NCBI GenBank assembly: GCA_017387565.1
Contig: JAFOEY010000026.1
Location: 24,251-88,250, forward strand
Length of the DNA: 64,000 nucleotides
Origin: Lachnospiraceae bacterium
Lineage (GTDB): Bacteria > Bacillota > Clostridia > Lachnospirales > Lachnospiraceae
Direction: 5' to 3'
Shown here one piece after another: positions 20,454 through 29,481 of the stretch. A program made the translations under genes and the position numbers. The notes under the pieces were generated by a model. The model made no database searches, was not told where the DNA came from, and saw nothing but the letters and a program-made list of their open reading frames with translations. Within the stretch, counting starts at the first letter, position 1. Every line of letters starts with the position of its first letter.

Positions 20454-21539
20454 TCAATTTTCACTTTCAATTGCACCATTTACAACTCGAAATACTTTAT
20501 TAATTTCAAAACGGTTATTTACAAATTCATCCAATCCCGTACAAGTAATGATTGTCTGAATATCACCAATGCTTTTTAACAGATAATTTTGTCTGTTACT
20601 GTCAAGCTCACTCAATACATCATCCAGTAATAAAACAGGAGTATCTTTTGTGATCTGTTTTACCAGTTCAATCTCTGCTAACTTTAATGAGAGAGCAGCA
20701 GTACGCTGCTGACCCTGCGAACCGAATTTTCTGATATCAACTCCATTTACAATAAAAGAAAAATCATCTCTGTGAGGACCTACTCCCGTAAATTTTGACT
20801 TGATATCTTTATCCATATTTTTGGATAAATTCTTTTCAAAATCTTCGCAGCTCGTATCAGGTTCATATACAACCAAAAGATTTTCTCTGCCGCCTGATAA
20901 ATTAAAATGAATTTCTTTTATAATTTCATTTAATTTATCCACAAATTTATATCTTGCCTGAATAATCTGATTTCCATAGGTTACAAGCTGATTATCCCAA
21001 ATTGTAATCGTATCTTTTAATTCTGGATTAAAGTAAAAGTCTTTTAAAAGTTTATTTCTCTGGTTGATGATCTTATTATATTGATTCAGATTATAAAGAT
21101 AATATTTGTCTAACTGACATAATTCCATATCCACAAAACTTCTTCTGTTGGCCGGACCGCTCTTTATAATTGATAAATCTTCGGGAGAAAAAAACACGAC
21201 ATTAATAAGCCCCAGTAATTCAGCGGCTTTTTTTAACTTCTGACCGTTGATTGCAATTCCCTTAGATTTATTTTTTCTAAGATGCATATCAACTCTGTAT
21301 TCCATATTGCCTTTTAACAAAAAAGTTTTAATATGTGCTTCTTCTTTATCGAAATGAATGATATCTTTATCTTTACTTCCTTTATGGGATTTTGTAGTGG
21401 AAGAAACATAAATGGCTTCTAATACATTTGTCTTTCCCTGTGCATTGTCACCATATAAAATATTTGTTCCATAATCAAAATTTAAAGACAAAGAATCATA
21501 ATTTCTGAAATTTTCCAATTCCAATGATTTTATAATCAT
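20454..21539 (-). CDS. recF: DNA replication and repair protein RecF
   Basis: SMC-like ATPase that works with RecO and RecR to load RecA at gaps. 361 residues. Walker A is GDNAQGKTNVLEAIY (about residues 30-44), the ABC-type signature is FGSQGQQRTAALSLKLAEI, and Walker B is PVLLLDDVLSELD. CGGAGAAG precedes the ATG. It follows the S4-domain gene by 14 bases in the dnaN operon. Confidence 0.96.
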   Translation of the reverse strand: MIIKSLELENFRNYDSLSLNFDYGTNILYGDNAQGKTNVLEAIYVSSTTKSHKGSKDKDIIHFDKEEAHIKTFLLKGNMEYRVDMHLRKNKSKGIAINGQKLKKAAELLGLINVVFFSPEDLSIIKSGPANRRSFVDMELCQLDKYYLYNLNQYNKIINQRNKLLKDFYFNPELKDTITIWDNQLVTYGNQIIQARYKFVDKLNEIIKEIHFNLSGGRENLLVVYEPDTSCEDFEKNLSKNMDKDIKSKFTGVGPHRDDFSFIVNGVDIRKFGSQGQQRTAALSLKLAEIELVKQITKDTPVLLLDDVLSELDSNRQNYLLKSIGDIQTIITCTGLDEFVNNRFEINKVFRVVNGAIESEN

Positions 21540-21553
21540 TTTCTTCTCCGGTA

Positions 21554-21766
21554 CTAATTTGAAATCATAATTGTTTCTCCTTCAAAAGAAACAATATCTC
21601 CACTATATAATTTTTTTCCACGCTGCAATTCGGTATTGCCGTTTACTAAAACAAGACCATCCTGAATTGCATACTTTGCATCTACGCCGTTTTCAACCAG
21701 ACCGGCTGCCTTTAAAGCCTGTCCGAGTTTGATATAATCATCTCTTAGTTTTATTGTGTGAACCAT
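21554..21766 (-). CDS. yaaA: S4-domain RNA-binding protein (YaaA type)
   Basis: 70 residues, a single S4 RNA-binding domain: LRDDYIKLGQALKAAGLV, then ENGVDAKYAIQDGLVLVNG, with a short beta end. The start at 21766 follows GGAG seven bases upstream; a longer in-frame ATG at 21778 overlaps that site. Small S4 proteins between dnaN and recF are conserved in Firmicutes (B. subtilis YaaA). There the protein is linked to ribosome assembly; the RNA target here is not visible. Confidence 0.9.
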   Translation of the reverse strand: MVHTIKLRDDYIKLGQALKAAGLVENGVDAKYAIQDGLVLVNGNTELQRGKKLYSGDIVSFEGETIMISN

Positions 21767-21805
21767 ATTTTTCTCCATAAACTAAAATTCTGAATAAAAA
21801 TCTAA

Positions 21806-22909
21806 TCAGGCTGTAAAGTTTACAGGTAAAATCAAATATAAATAACTTGATTCAGAATCTCTGATAATACATGGAGCTTTTGGATTTACCATATAAATAT
21901 CAATTTCTTCATCATCAATAACCTTTAAGGCATCCATTAAAAATTTTGGATTAAATCCAATCATGATATCTTTTCCCTCTTTTTCGATATCAATATTTTC
22001 ATCCATGGAACCTAATGTGGATTTGATTTTTAATTCAATATTATTATCGGTAATACTCATAATAATCGGTTTTTTATCTCCCTCTTTTACAAGAAGAGTA
22101 CCACGATCTATACTTTCAAATAATTCTCTTTTATTGATGGTTATCTTTGTTTCATAATCATTGGATAACATCTGGTCAATTTTAAAATATTCACCTTCAA
22201 TTAATCTTGATAAAACGATTGTATCATCAAACTCAAATAAAATATGTCTGTCTGTAAAATAAATTGTTACATCCTTATCTGCTTCTCCGGTTAAAATCTT
22301 GCTAATTTCATTTAATGCTTTTCCCGGAACTACAACTTTAATAGAATCATAATTTTCTTTTAATTCAATATTTCTCAAAGAAATACGATGACCATCCAAA
22401 GATACTACTTTCAGCATATTATCTTTTACTTCAAATAATTCACCTGTCATCAATTTGTTATTTTCGTTTAATGAGATTGAGAATATCGTCTGTCTGATAA
22501 TTTCTTTTAATGTAAACTGACTGATTACAATGCTTTTATTTCTTTCAATCTTTGGAAGATAAGAAAAATCTTCTCCACTTTTTCCTACAATATCAAATTT
22601 GGATTTTTCACATGTAATCGTAGTAGCTAAATTAGAATTGGTTTCAATGGTAATCAGATTGTTTGGAAGTTTACGTACAATTTCTAAAAATATTTTTGCA
22701 TTTAAAGCAATAATACCTTTCTCTAAAATGTCACCTTCAATAATTGTTTCAATTCCAAGCTCCATGTCATTGGCAGTTAATTTAATTTCTCCGTTAGAAG
22801 CATCAATTAAAATACATTCTAAAATAGGCATGGTTGTTTTTGCAGGAACTGCTTTACTAACAATTTGAACTCCATTTAAGAGATTGGATTTTTTACAGAT
22901 TATTTTCAT
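21806..22909 (-). CDS. dnaN: DNA polymerase III beta subunit (sliding clamp)
   Basis: 367 residues forming the three-domain ring clamp that tethers polymerase to DNA. The N-terminal start MKIICKKSNLLNGVQIVSKA and the C-terminal MVNPKAPCIIRDSESSYLYLILPVNF (clamp partner pocket region) are typical. The ATG at 22909 is preferred because AAGGAAG lies about nine bases upstream; the longer frame to 22951 passes through the promoter region. First gene of the dnaN-S4-recF-gyrB-gyrA run downstream of dnaA. Confidence 0.96.
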   Translation of the reverse strand: MKIICKKSNLLNGVQIVSKAVPAKTTMPILECILIDASNGEIKLTANDMELGIETIIEGDILEKGIIALNAKIFLEIVRKLPNNLITIETNSNLATTITCEKSKFDIVGKSGEDFSYLPKIERNKSIVISQFTLKEIIRQTIFSISLNENNKLMTGELFEVKDNMLKVVSLDGHRISLRNIELKENYDSIKVVVPGKALNEISKILTGEADKDVTIYFTDRHILFEFDDTIVLSRLIEGEYFKIDQMLSNDYETKITINKRELFESIDRGTLLVKEGDKKPIIMSITDNNIELKIKSTLGSMDENIDIEKEGKDIMIGFNPKFLMDALKVIDDEEIDIYMVNPKAPCIIRDSESSYLYLILPVNFTA

Positions 22910-23240
22910 TATGTGTATAACTTCCTTTCCAAAAATAATATGAAAAAACAATACGCGTACGCGTTGTTAAATAATTAATTTAAAATGATGAATCATTGTA
23001 TTAATAATAAGGACTGTGGATATGTCCATAACCTAGACTATTATACCATTTTTATGCTTAAAAAGCTATGAATAAGTGTGTGTGTAAGTAATTTTTTTCA
23101 TGTGTAATAGTTTTATTTTTGTGGATGAAAAATTTAAGCTAAATCAATGGATGATTAATTTAATTATTAAAATTCAAAATAATTCATGAGAGATTTGTTT
23201 AAAAATAGTAATTATAATCTTTTATCCACATAAATCCACA
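22910..23240 (-). other. dnaA-dnaN spacer with DnaA boxes (second origin half)
   Basis: Contains a perfect DnaA box TTATCCACA (23222-23230) directly beside AAATCCACA (23232-23240), a pair of overlapping opposed boxes TGTGGATATGTCCATAA (about 23015-23031) and a weaker TGTGGATGA (23120-23128). A strongly AT-rich stretch at 23140-23220 could unwind. A CpG-rich palindrome ACGCGTACGCGT (22953-22964) stands out in the AT-rich spacer. Firmicute origins are often bipartite around dnaA, which fits. Confidence 0.75.
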
Positions 23241-24590
23241 TTATATGTTCATTTTTTTCTTAATGATTTCAATCTTATTTTTTATATCAGGATTTTTTTC
23301 CATTTCATTTTCTATTTTTTTACATCCGTGAAGAATGGTTGTATGATCCTTTTTATTGAGCATTTTGGCGATATTATCAAGAGAAGTAGTAGTATATTCC
23401 CTTATCATATACATACAAATCTGTCTTGGAATCACATATTCTGAATTTCTTTTTTTGGAAATAATATCTTCCTGGGAAACTCCAAAATGTTCCGCAACTA
23501 CTTTTACAATAAAAGAAGGTGTAATTTCCATGGGAGTATCAGGGGAAATAATATCCTTTAAAGTTTCTTCGGCCAAATTCATGGAAAGTTCGATATTATT
23601 TAATCTGGATGCAGCAATCACTTTTTTGAGAGCACCCTCTAATTCCCGAATATTGGATTTTACGTTGGTTGCAATATAATTTAATATTTCATCGTCAATA
23701 TTGCGATCATACAGTTCTACGTTTTTCTTAAGAATTGCCATACGCGTTTCATAATCCGGCGGCTGAATATCTGCCATTAGTCCCCATTCAAACCGGGATC
23801 TGAATCTTTCATCCAATGTTTCCATTTCTTTTGGTGGTTTATCAGAAGAAAGAATGATTTGTTTACCTGCATTATGTAAGGTATTAAATGTATGGAAAAA
23901 TTCTTCCTGTGTAGAATCTTTTCCTATTATAAATTGAATATCATCAACAAGCAGTACATCGACCGTACGGTATTTTTCTCTTAACTGAGTCATTTTTGTA
24001 GAATTACCGCTACGAATTGATTCAATTACTTCATTGGTAAATTCTTCACTATTGACATATAAAACTTTTTTATCCGGATTTTGTTCTAATATGAAATGCC
24101 CGATGGAATGCATCAAATGAGTTTTTCCGAGTCCGGGGCCACCATATAAATAAAGAGGATTCCATGCTTCTCCCGGAGATTCTGCAACAGCCAAAGCTGC
24201 AGAATGTGCTAATTTATTATTACTTCCTACAACGAAGGTATCAAAATTATATCTGGGATTTAAATTAGCATTTTCCTTATTTATATTGTAGGTATTGATT
24301 TTTTCTTCATCCGAATTATCATTTTGAATATCTTTTTCCAAAATAAAAGAAACCTGATATTCGGAATTGAACATTTCAGAAATGGATACCTGAAAGAAAT
24401 TCTTATATTTATTTGTAATATAACTTACGGCATGAGCCTGATCAGAAGGAATCAGAATCGTAACGGTATGATTTTCATCCTTATAAAATTTTAAAGGTTT
24501 GATCCAGGTATTATAAGAAATATCGGTAAGATCATATTCCTTTTTGATGATTTCTTTGATTTCTTCCCATCTGTCTGCAATTTCACTCAT
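23241..24590 (-). CDS. dnaA: Chromosomal replication initiator protein DnaA
   Basis: 449 residues. Domain I (about 1-85) includes YNTWIKPLKFY, domain II is a short variable linker (about 90-115), and domain III is the AAA+ core with LYGGPGLGKTHLMHSIG (Walker A) and VDVLLVDDIQFIIGKDSTQE (Walker B). Domain IV is the DNA-binding end with KKRNSEYVIPRQICMYMIRE and KKDHTTILHGCKKIE. The ATG at 24590 follows AAGGAG; the frame to 24617 is not used. Transcribed from the TTGAAT/TAATAT promoter at 24643-24671; DnaA boxes lie upstream and downstream, so autoregulation is likely. Confidence 0.98.
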   Translation of the reverse strand: MSEIADRWEEIKEIIKKEYDLTDISYNTWIKPLKFYKDENHTVTILIPSDQAHAVSYITNKYKNFFQVSISEMFNSEYQVSFILEKDIQNDNSDEEKINTYNINKENANLNPRYNFDTFVVGSNNKLAHSAALAVAESPGEAWNPLYLYGGPGLGKTHLMHSIGHFILEQNPDKKVLYVNSEEFTNEVIESIRSGNSTKMTQLREKYRTVDVLLVDDIQFIIGKDSTQEEFFHTFNTLHNAGKQIILSSDKPPKEMETLDERFRSRFEWGLMADIQPPDYETRMAILKKNVELYDRNIDDEILNYIATNVKSNIRELEGALKKVIAASRLNNIELSMNLAEETLKDIISPDTPMEITPSFIVKVVAEHFGVSQEDIISKKRNSEYVIPRQICMYMIREYTTTSLDNIAKMLNKKDHTTILHGCKKIENEMEKNPDIKNKIEIIKKKMNI

Positions 24591-25029
24591 GTTAAAGACT
24601 CCTTCAAAAAATAACATACATCAAAAAAAGATGTACGTTTCTATATTAAACCAAATAAAATGAAAATTCAAATATACAAGATTTCCACAATAAATTGTTT
24701 ACAAAAATTTTTAGTTTACATATTCAAGTTAAAATAAAATTATTTGTGTATAAGTTTTATCAACATTATTTTGTAAAATATATGTCAAAATTATTTAATT
24801 TTCGTTGTTTGTATTATTGTTAGTAACAAGTTATAAACAGTTATCCACAAAAAATGCACAAAATGTGGATATTTTATGTAAATTATATAGTTATGAACAA
24901 TAAAAATCTATTATTCTATATCTTGGGCAAGTTTTTATATTTATATACAAAATATTGAAAAAAATTTTTTTTTATGAAATTGTATAAAAATTGTACTTTA
25001 TGAAAAATCTAAAAAAGCCTTGATTTTGC
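24591..25029. other. Replication origin region (oriC) between dnaA and rpmH
   Basis: A 500-base gene-free, very AT-rich gap where core genes change strand. It holds a perfect DnaA box TTATCCACA (24841-24849), an inverted TGTGGATAT (24864-24872) and weaker boxes TTATCAACA (24757-24765), TTATAAACA (24831-24839) and TTATGAACA (24891-24899). Runs of A and T at 24955-24972 could be the unwinding element. Placement rests on gene order and boxes, not on a measured strand-bias switch. Confidence 0.85.
24643..24671 (-). promoter_or_regulatory. dnaA promoter
   Basis: On the minus strand TTGAAT (24671-24666), 17-base spacer, TAATAT (24648-24643), about 50 bases before the dnaA start. An inverted repeat ACATAC/GTACGT lies between promoter and gene. 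Confidence 0.6.
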
Positions 25030-25058
25030 TTGACTTATCAAATTTTTTTACCTATAAT
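25030..25058 (+). promoter_or_regulatory. rpmH promoter
   Basis: TTGACT (25030-25035), 17-base spacer, TATAAT (25053-25058), 42 bases before the rpmH start. Confidence 0.8.
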
Positions 25059-25099
25059 CGTAATGATTGTTTCTAACGGGAAAAAGGAGGTGTTTAATT

Positions 25100-25234
25100 A
25101 TGAAGATGACATTTCAGCCGAAGAAAAGACAGAGAAGTAAAGTTCATGGTTTTAGATCAAGAATGAGCACAAAAGGCGGTAGAAAAGTATTACAAGCCAG
25201 AAGAGCTAAAGGAAGAAAAGTATTATCTGCATAG
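25100..25234 (+). CDS. rpmH: 50S ribosomal protein L34
   Basis: 44 residues, highly basic: it begins [18 protein letters not shown] and ends with [17 protein letters not shown], the standard L34 pattern. AAGGAGG lies nine bases before the ATG. It is the first plus-strand gene right of the origin and heads the rpmH-rnpA-yidD-yidC-jag series; a hairpin immediately after it probably reduces read-through into rnpA. Confidence 0.98.
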   Translation: MKMTFQPKKRQRSKVHGFRSRMSTKGGRKVLQARRAKGRKVLSA

Positions 25235-25258
25235 GCCGCAAATTTGTGGCCTTTTTTT
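25234..25258 (+). terminator. Terminator or attenuator between rpmH and rnpA
   Basis: Palindrome GGCCGCAAATTTGTGGCC followed by seven T, starting at the last base of the rpmH stop codon. It would set a high rpmH to rnpA ratio, as expected from their needed amounts. Confidence 0.85.
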
Positions 25259-25286
25259 CTCTGAATATATATAAGGAAGATTTATT

Positions 25287-25637
25287 ATGAAATTTTCAGA
25301 GTCGTTAAAGAAAAATGACCAGTTTAGAGAGGTTTATAAAAAGGGGAAATCCCTTGCAAACAAATATTTAGTAATATATGTGTTAGAAAACAATCTGGAA
25401 ATAAACCGTCTCGGAATTTCGGTCAGTAAGAAAGTAGGAAACAGTGTTGTCAGACATCATCTGGCAAGATTGATCCGGGAAAGTTACCGACTACATGAAG
25501 ATATGTTTAATAGTGGTTTAGACATAGTAGTCGTTGCAAGAAAAAGTGCTGCCAATATCAGTTATCATGATATGGAGAGTGCTTTATTACATCTTTTCAG
25601 ACTTCATAAAATAATAATAATAGAGAAGTCATCATAG
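25287..25637 (+). CDS. rnpA: Ribonuclease P protein component
   Basis: 116 residues, basic. Protein cofactor of RNase P, which trims tRNA 5' ends. The family marks are near the N terminus FREVYKKGKSLANKYLVIY and the RNR-like helix SVVRHHLARLIRESYRLHE, followed by the DIVVVARKSAAN strand. The RNR motif is the weaker VRHHLARLIRE form seen in related Clostridia. AAGGAAG upstream. The RNase P RNA gene itself is not in this window. Confidence 0.95.
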   Translation: MKFSESLKKNDQFREVYKKGKSLANKYLVIYVLENNLEINRLGISVSKKVGNSVVRHHLARLIRESYRLHEDMFNSGLDIVVVARKSAANISYHDMESALLHLFRLHKIIIIEKSS

Positions 25638-25646
25638 AATTTTGAT

Positions 25647-25856
25647 ATGAAAAAAATATTAATTTTTATTATTAAATTTTATAGAAAATATTTATCTCCA
25701 CTAAAATCTACCAAATGTCCTTATATACCAACATGTTCTCAATATGGTTTGGAAGCTGTTGAAAAATATGGTGCCGTAAAAGGTGGGGCAATGGCAGCCT
25801 GGAGAATTATAAGATGTAATCCTTTTTCAAAGGGTGGGTATGATCCCGTCCCTTAA
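25647..25856 (+). CDS. yidD: Membrane protein insertion efficiency factor YidD
   Basis: 69 residues. An amphipathic N terminus ([18 protein letters not shown]) is followed by the conserved cysteine-containing core [19 protein letters not shown] and the ending [17 protein letters not shown]. It sits in the usual position between rnpA and yidC and assists YidC- or Sec-mediated insertion at the inner membrane. No clear Shine-Dalgarno, so translation may depend on coupling to rnpA, nine bases upstream. Confidence 0.95.
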   Translation: MKKILIFIIKFYRKYLSPLKSTKCPYIPTCSQYGLEAVEKYGAVKGGAMAAWRIIRCNPFSKGGYDPVP

Positions 25857-25874
25857 TAAAGTCAGGAGGAAAGA

Positions 25875-27155
25875 ATGTCAGGTATTTTATTAACAAAAAC
25901 TTCTACTTTTATTATCGGACCTGTTGCCACACTTCTTGGTTATTTAATGAGTGGTATTTTTACCATTTTGGAAAAGATTGGTATTCCTAATATTGGTTTA
26001 TCAATCATTATTTTTACTTTGGTAATTTATCTTTGTTTGATGCCGCTTACTGTTAAACAACAGAAGTTTTCTAAGCTTCAGGCTAAAATGGCACCTGAGC
26101 TGCAGGCCATTCAAAAAAAATACGAAGGAAAAAGAGATAATGATTCCATGTTGGCAATGAATGAAGAAACAAAAGAGGTTTATGCCAAATATGGTGTATC
26201 ACCTTCCGGAAGTTGTCTTCAGCTTCTTATTCAGATGCCGATTTTATTTGCTTTATATCGTGTTATCTATAATATTCCTGCATATGTTCCCGCAGTAAAA
26301 AATGTATTTAACAATTTAATTAATGAATTGGTACATTTAGACGGTGTTACAGAATTTTTACAGACATTCCAGAATGCTAACTATTTTAATAAGCAGTTTA
26401 CAAGCGAAAGCTTTGTAGCCGGAAGTGAGTATATGAAAAATACATTTATTGATGTATTAAATAAAGCTTCAACTGCTGAATGGATGTCTTTGGGTGAAAA
26501 ATTTCCTTCTGTTTCAGATCTGGTTCATTCCACATATGAAACAATGACAACCTATAATAATTTCTTAGGCCTGAATATTGGAAATTCACCTTTATATACT
26601 GTAAAAGAAGCTTTTTCAAGCGGACAGTATTTATTAATTGTCGGAGCATTAATGATTCCGATTTTAGCTGCACTTGCTCAGTTTTTGAGTGTAAAACTGA
26701 TGCCTCAGGCAACTAATCAGAGCAGTGGTAATGAAACTGCAGACAGTATGATGCAGTCAATGAAAATGATGAATTATACAATGCCTGTTATGTCTGGTTT
26801 CTTCTGTTTAACATTACCTGCAGGTATGGGAATTTACTGGGTAGCCGGTTCTGTTATTCGTTGTATCCAGCAGATTTTTATTAACAGACATGTTGATAAA
26901 ATCGATTTTGATGAGGTTATCAGAAAAAATCAGGAAAAAGCAGCAAAAAAAGTAAAGAAACAGGTTGATTCTGCTGTTTTATTACAAAATGCAAGCATTA
27001 AAACAAGAGCTAACATTAATGTAAACAGCAAATTAAGCCAGGAAGAAAAAGAAGCTTTGATTGAAGAAGCAAAACGTAAAAATGCTTCCGCTTCTGCAGG
27101 AAGTATGGCTGCAAAAGTTAATATGGTAAAAGATTTTAACGAAAATAAAAAATAG
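25875..27155 (+). CDS. yidC: Membrane protein insertase YidC/Oxa1
   Basis: 426 residues, Gram-positive form without the large periplasmic domain. Membrane segments appear at about 10-30 and 40-60, then a cytoplasmic hairpin (KLQAKMAPELQAIQKKYEGK), then segments near 115-135, 250-272 and 290-325, and a charged C-terminal tail rich in Lys. It inserts and folds membrane proteins alone or with SecYEG. CAGGAGGA precedes the ATG. An unusually long extracytoplasmic stretch (about 140-245) separates two membrane segments. No lipobox is seen at the N terminus. Confidence 0.95.
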   Translation: MSGILLTKTSTFIIGPVATLLGYLMSGIFTILEKIGIPNIGLSIIIFTLVIYLCLMPLTVKQQKFSKLQAKMAPELQAIQKKYEGKRDNDSMLAMNEETKEVYAKYGVSPSGSCLQLLIQMPILFALYRVIYNIPAYVPAVKNVFNNLINELVHLDGVTEFLQTFQNANYFNKQFTSESFVAGSEYMKNTFIDVLNKASTAEWMSLGEKFPSVSDLVHSTYETMTTYNNFLGLNIGNSPLYTVKEAFSSGQYLLIVGALMIPILAALAQFLSVKLMPQATNQSSGNETADSMMQSMKMMNYTMPVMSGFFCLTLPAGMGIYWVAGSVIRCIQQIFINRHVDKIDFDEVIRKNQEKAAKKVKKQVDSAVLLQNASIKTRANINVNSKLSQEEKEALIEEAKRKNASASAGSMAAKVNMVKDFNENKK

Positions 27156-27168
27156 GGGGTTTTAATTT

Positions 27169-27801
27169 ATGGAATATATTGAAGTTTCAGCTAAGACAAT
27201 TGAAGATGCCATTACAGAAGCATGTCAGAAATTGTCAGTAGTAAGTGATAAATTAGATTACGAAGTTATTCAGGAACCTTCTTCTGGATTTTTAGGAATT
27301 AATTCAAAACCTGCTATTATCAAAGCATGTATTAAAGAAGAAGAAAAAACAATTGATATCAAAGCAAAAGATTTTCTGACAGATGTATTTAATTCCATGA
27401 ATATTGCCGTTGTCATCGATGCAAAATATGATGATATCGATCATACACTTGATATTGATTTATCCGGTGATGATATGGGAATGTTAATCGGTAAAAGAGG
27501 TCAGACTTTAGATTCTTTACAGTATCTTGTTTCACTGGTTGTAAATAAAGGTGTTGATAATTACATCAGAGTAAAAGTTGATACCGAAAATTACAGACAA
27601 AGAAGAAAAGATACATTGGAAAATTTTGCAAAGAATATTGCTTATAAAGTAAAGAGAACAAGACGTTCTGTTGCATTAGAGCCAATGAATCCGTACGAGA
27701 GAAGAATTATTCATTCTGCTTTACAGAATGATAAATATGTGACAACACATAGTGAAGGTGAAGAACCTCATCGTAAAGTTGTTGTAACACTCAAAAAATA
27801 A
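27169..27801 (+). CDS. jag: RNA-binding protein Jag/KhpB
   Basis: 210 residues in three parts: Jag N-terminal domain (1-50, with SSGFLGINSKPA), a KH domain (about 80-150, GMLIGKRGQTLDSLQYLV) and an R3H domain (about 155-208, MNPYERRIIHSALQ and EPHRKVVVTLKK). In Gram-positive bacteria it acts with KhpA on RNA and influences cell elongation and division. It follows yidC by 13 bases in the conserved order. A long hairpin terminator follows. Confidence 0.95.
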   Translation: MEYIEVSAKTIEDAITEACQKLSVVSDKLDYEVIQEPSSGFLGINSKPAIIKACIKEEEKTIDIKAKDFLTDVFNSMNIAVVIDAKYDDIDHTLDIDLSGDDMGMLIGKRGQTLDSLQYLVSLVVNKGVDNYIRVKVDTENYRQRRKDTLENFAKNIAYKVKRTRRSVALEPMNPYERRIIHSALQNDKYVTTHSEGEEPHRKVVVTLKK

Positions 27802-27824
27802 ATTGATAAATTTTAATTATTTTT

Positions 27825-27922
27825 CTCCCTTTTTAAAATTGTGAAATACTGATGTTTTATATAGTCTATGAGTTTGGTAGAAAAAATATTCAGTTACACA
27901 ATCGAGAAAAGGGAGTTTTTTT
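27825..27922 (+). terminator. Extended hairpin terminator after jag
   Basis: CTCCCTTTT (27825-27833) pairs with AAAAGGGAG (27907-27915), with an inner AATTGTG/CACAAT pair, and a run of seven T follows. The loop domain is about 50 bases, larger than a typical terminator. Confidence 0.65.
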
Positions 27923-27960
27923 AAGTTTGATATGGCGGTTTTATTTTTTAAATGATAATA

Positions 27961-27969
27961 TGATATAAT
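27961..27969 (+). promoter_or_regulatory. Extended -10 promoter upstream of mnmE
   Basis: TGATATAAT about 120 bases before mnmE, downstream of the jag terminator. The -35 region is weak. Confidence 0.45.
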
Positions 27970-28089
27970 AGTCGGATTTCTAAAAAATATATATTAATTT
28001 GTATTTTTTATAAATCTTATTATTGATATATCATGATGTAGTGTAGATAATTCATATATTTTAAATTATGATTATAAAACGGAGAAAAG

Positions 28090-29481
28090 ATGAAAACAGA
28101 TACAATCGCTGCAATTGCAACTGCAATGTCAAATTCAGGTATTGGTGTAATCAGAATAAGTGGAGAAGAAGCGGTAGAAATTGCAGATAAAATATATCGC
28201 TCAAAAAATGGAAAAAAGAAATTATCAAGTCAAAAAACCCATACAATTCATTATGGATATATTTATGATGAAGATATTCTGATTGATGAAGTTATGGTTT
28301 TAATCATGCGTGCACCCCATAGTTTTACAGCAGAAGATACGGTTGAAATTGACTGTCATGGCGGAATGATTGTCATGAATAAAATTTTGGAGACTGTTAT
28401 AAAAAATGGTGCCAGAATTGCAGAGCCCGGTGAGTTTACAAAACGTGCTTTCTTAAATGGAAGAATTGATTTAACAAAAGCCGAGGCTGTTATGGATTTG
28501 ATTGAATCACAAAATGATTATGCTTTAAAATCTTCAATTGATCAGTTAAAAGGTAGTGTTTATGATAAAATTACATCTTTTCGAAATATAATAATTCATG
28601 AAATAGCTTTTATTGAATCTGCTTTGGATGACCCTGAGCATATCAGTTTGGATGGATATCCAAATGAATTGATGAAGATTGTAGATCAGTTATTGGATGA
28701 AATAAACCGGATGTTAATTTCTTTTCAAAATGGAAAAGTATTAAAAGAAGGAATTAAAACTGTCATTCTTGGTAAGCCCAATGCAGGAAAATCTTCCTTA
28801 TTAAATAAGCTGCTTGGAGAGGAAAAAGCAATTGTTACAGAAATTGCCGGAACAACAAGAGATGTTTTGGAACAGTATATTAATTTGGATGGAATTGGAA
28901 TTCATATTATTGATACGGCCGGGATTCGTGAAACAGAAGATATTGTTGAAAAAATCGGTGTCGATAGAGCAATGAAACAGGCACAGGAAGCAGACTTAAT
29001 ATTATATGTTGTTGATTCTTCAAAACCTCTGGATGAAGATGACTTTTCGATTATGAAATTAATGTCATCTAAAAAATTTATTATTTTATTAAATAAATCA
29101 GATTTGAATACAATTGTTTCTGTAGAAGATTTGGAAAATTTGTGTAAGGAAGATAAAGATCATTATGTCATTATCCAGACTTCCATGAAAGATGAAACAG
29201 GAATTGATCAATTAGAGGATGCGATAAAAAAATATTTTATTTCCGGAAAAATTGATTTTAATAATGAAGCTAATATTACAAATATCCGTCATAAAGAAGC
29301 ATTGTCAGATTCTTATGAATCTTTAAAACTTGTGAAAAAAAGTATTGAAGATGAAATGCCGGAAGACTTTTTATCGATTGATTTAATGAATGCTTATTCT
29401 TCTCTTGGAAAAATCATCGGACAGGAAGTAGAAGATGATTTGGTAAATGAAATCTTTTCTAAATTCTGCATGGGAAAATAA
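28090..29481 (+). CDS. mnmE: tRNA modification GTPase MnmE
   Basis: 463 residues. With MnmG it forms the cmnm5 group at U34 of certain tRNAs. N-terminal folate-binding domain (1-120, MKTDTIAAIATAMSNSGIGV), a helical domain, and an inserted G domain (about 220-380) with GKPNAGKSSLLN (G1), GTTRDV (G2), DTAGIRET (G3) and NKSD (G4). The C terminus is FSKFCMGK; the Cys in this last position is the family's conserved residue. GGAGA precedes the ATG. Between it and mnmG lies a 358-base gap filled by a structured repeat. Confidence 0.97.
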   Translation: MKTDTIAAIATAMSNSGIGVIRISGEEAVEIADKIYRSKNGKKKLSSQKTHTIHYGYIYDEDILIDEVMVLIMRAPHSFTAEDTVEIDCHGGMIVMNKILETVIKNGARIAEPGEFTKRAFLNGRIDLTKAEAVMDLIESQNDYALKSSIDQLKGSVYDKITSFRNIIIHEIAFIESALDDPEHISLDGYPNELMKIVDQLLDEINRMLISFQNGKVLKEGIKTVILGKPNAGKSSLLNKLLGEEKAIVTEIAGTTRDVLEQYINLDGIGIHIIDTAGIRETEDIVEKIGVDRAMKQAQEADLILYVVDSSKPLDEDDFSIMKLMSSKKFIILLNKSDLNTIVSVEDLENLCKEDKDHYVIIQTSMKDETGIDQLEDAIKKYFISGKIDFNNEANITNIRHKEALSDSYESLKLVKKSIEDEMPEDFLSIDLMNAYSSLGKIIGQEVEDDLVNEIFSKFCMGK

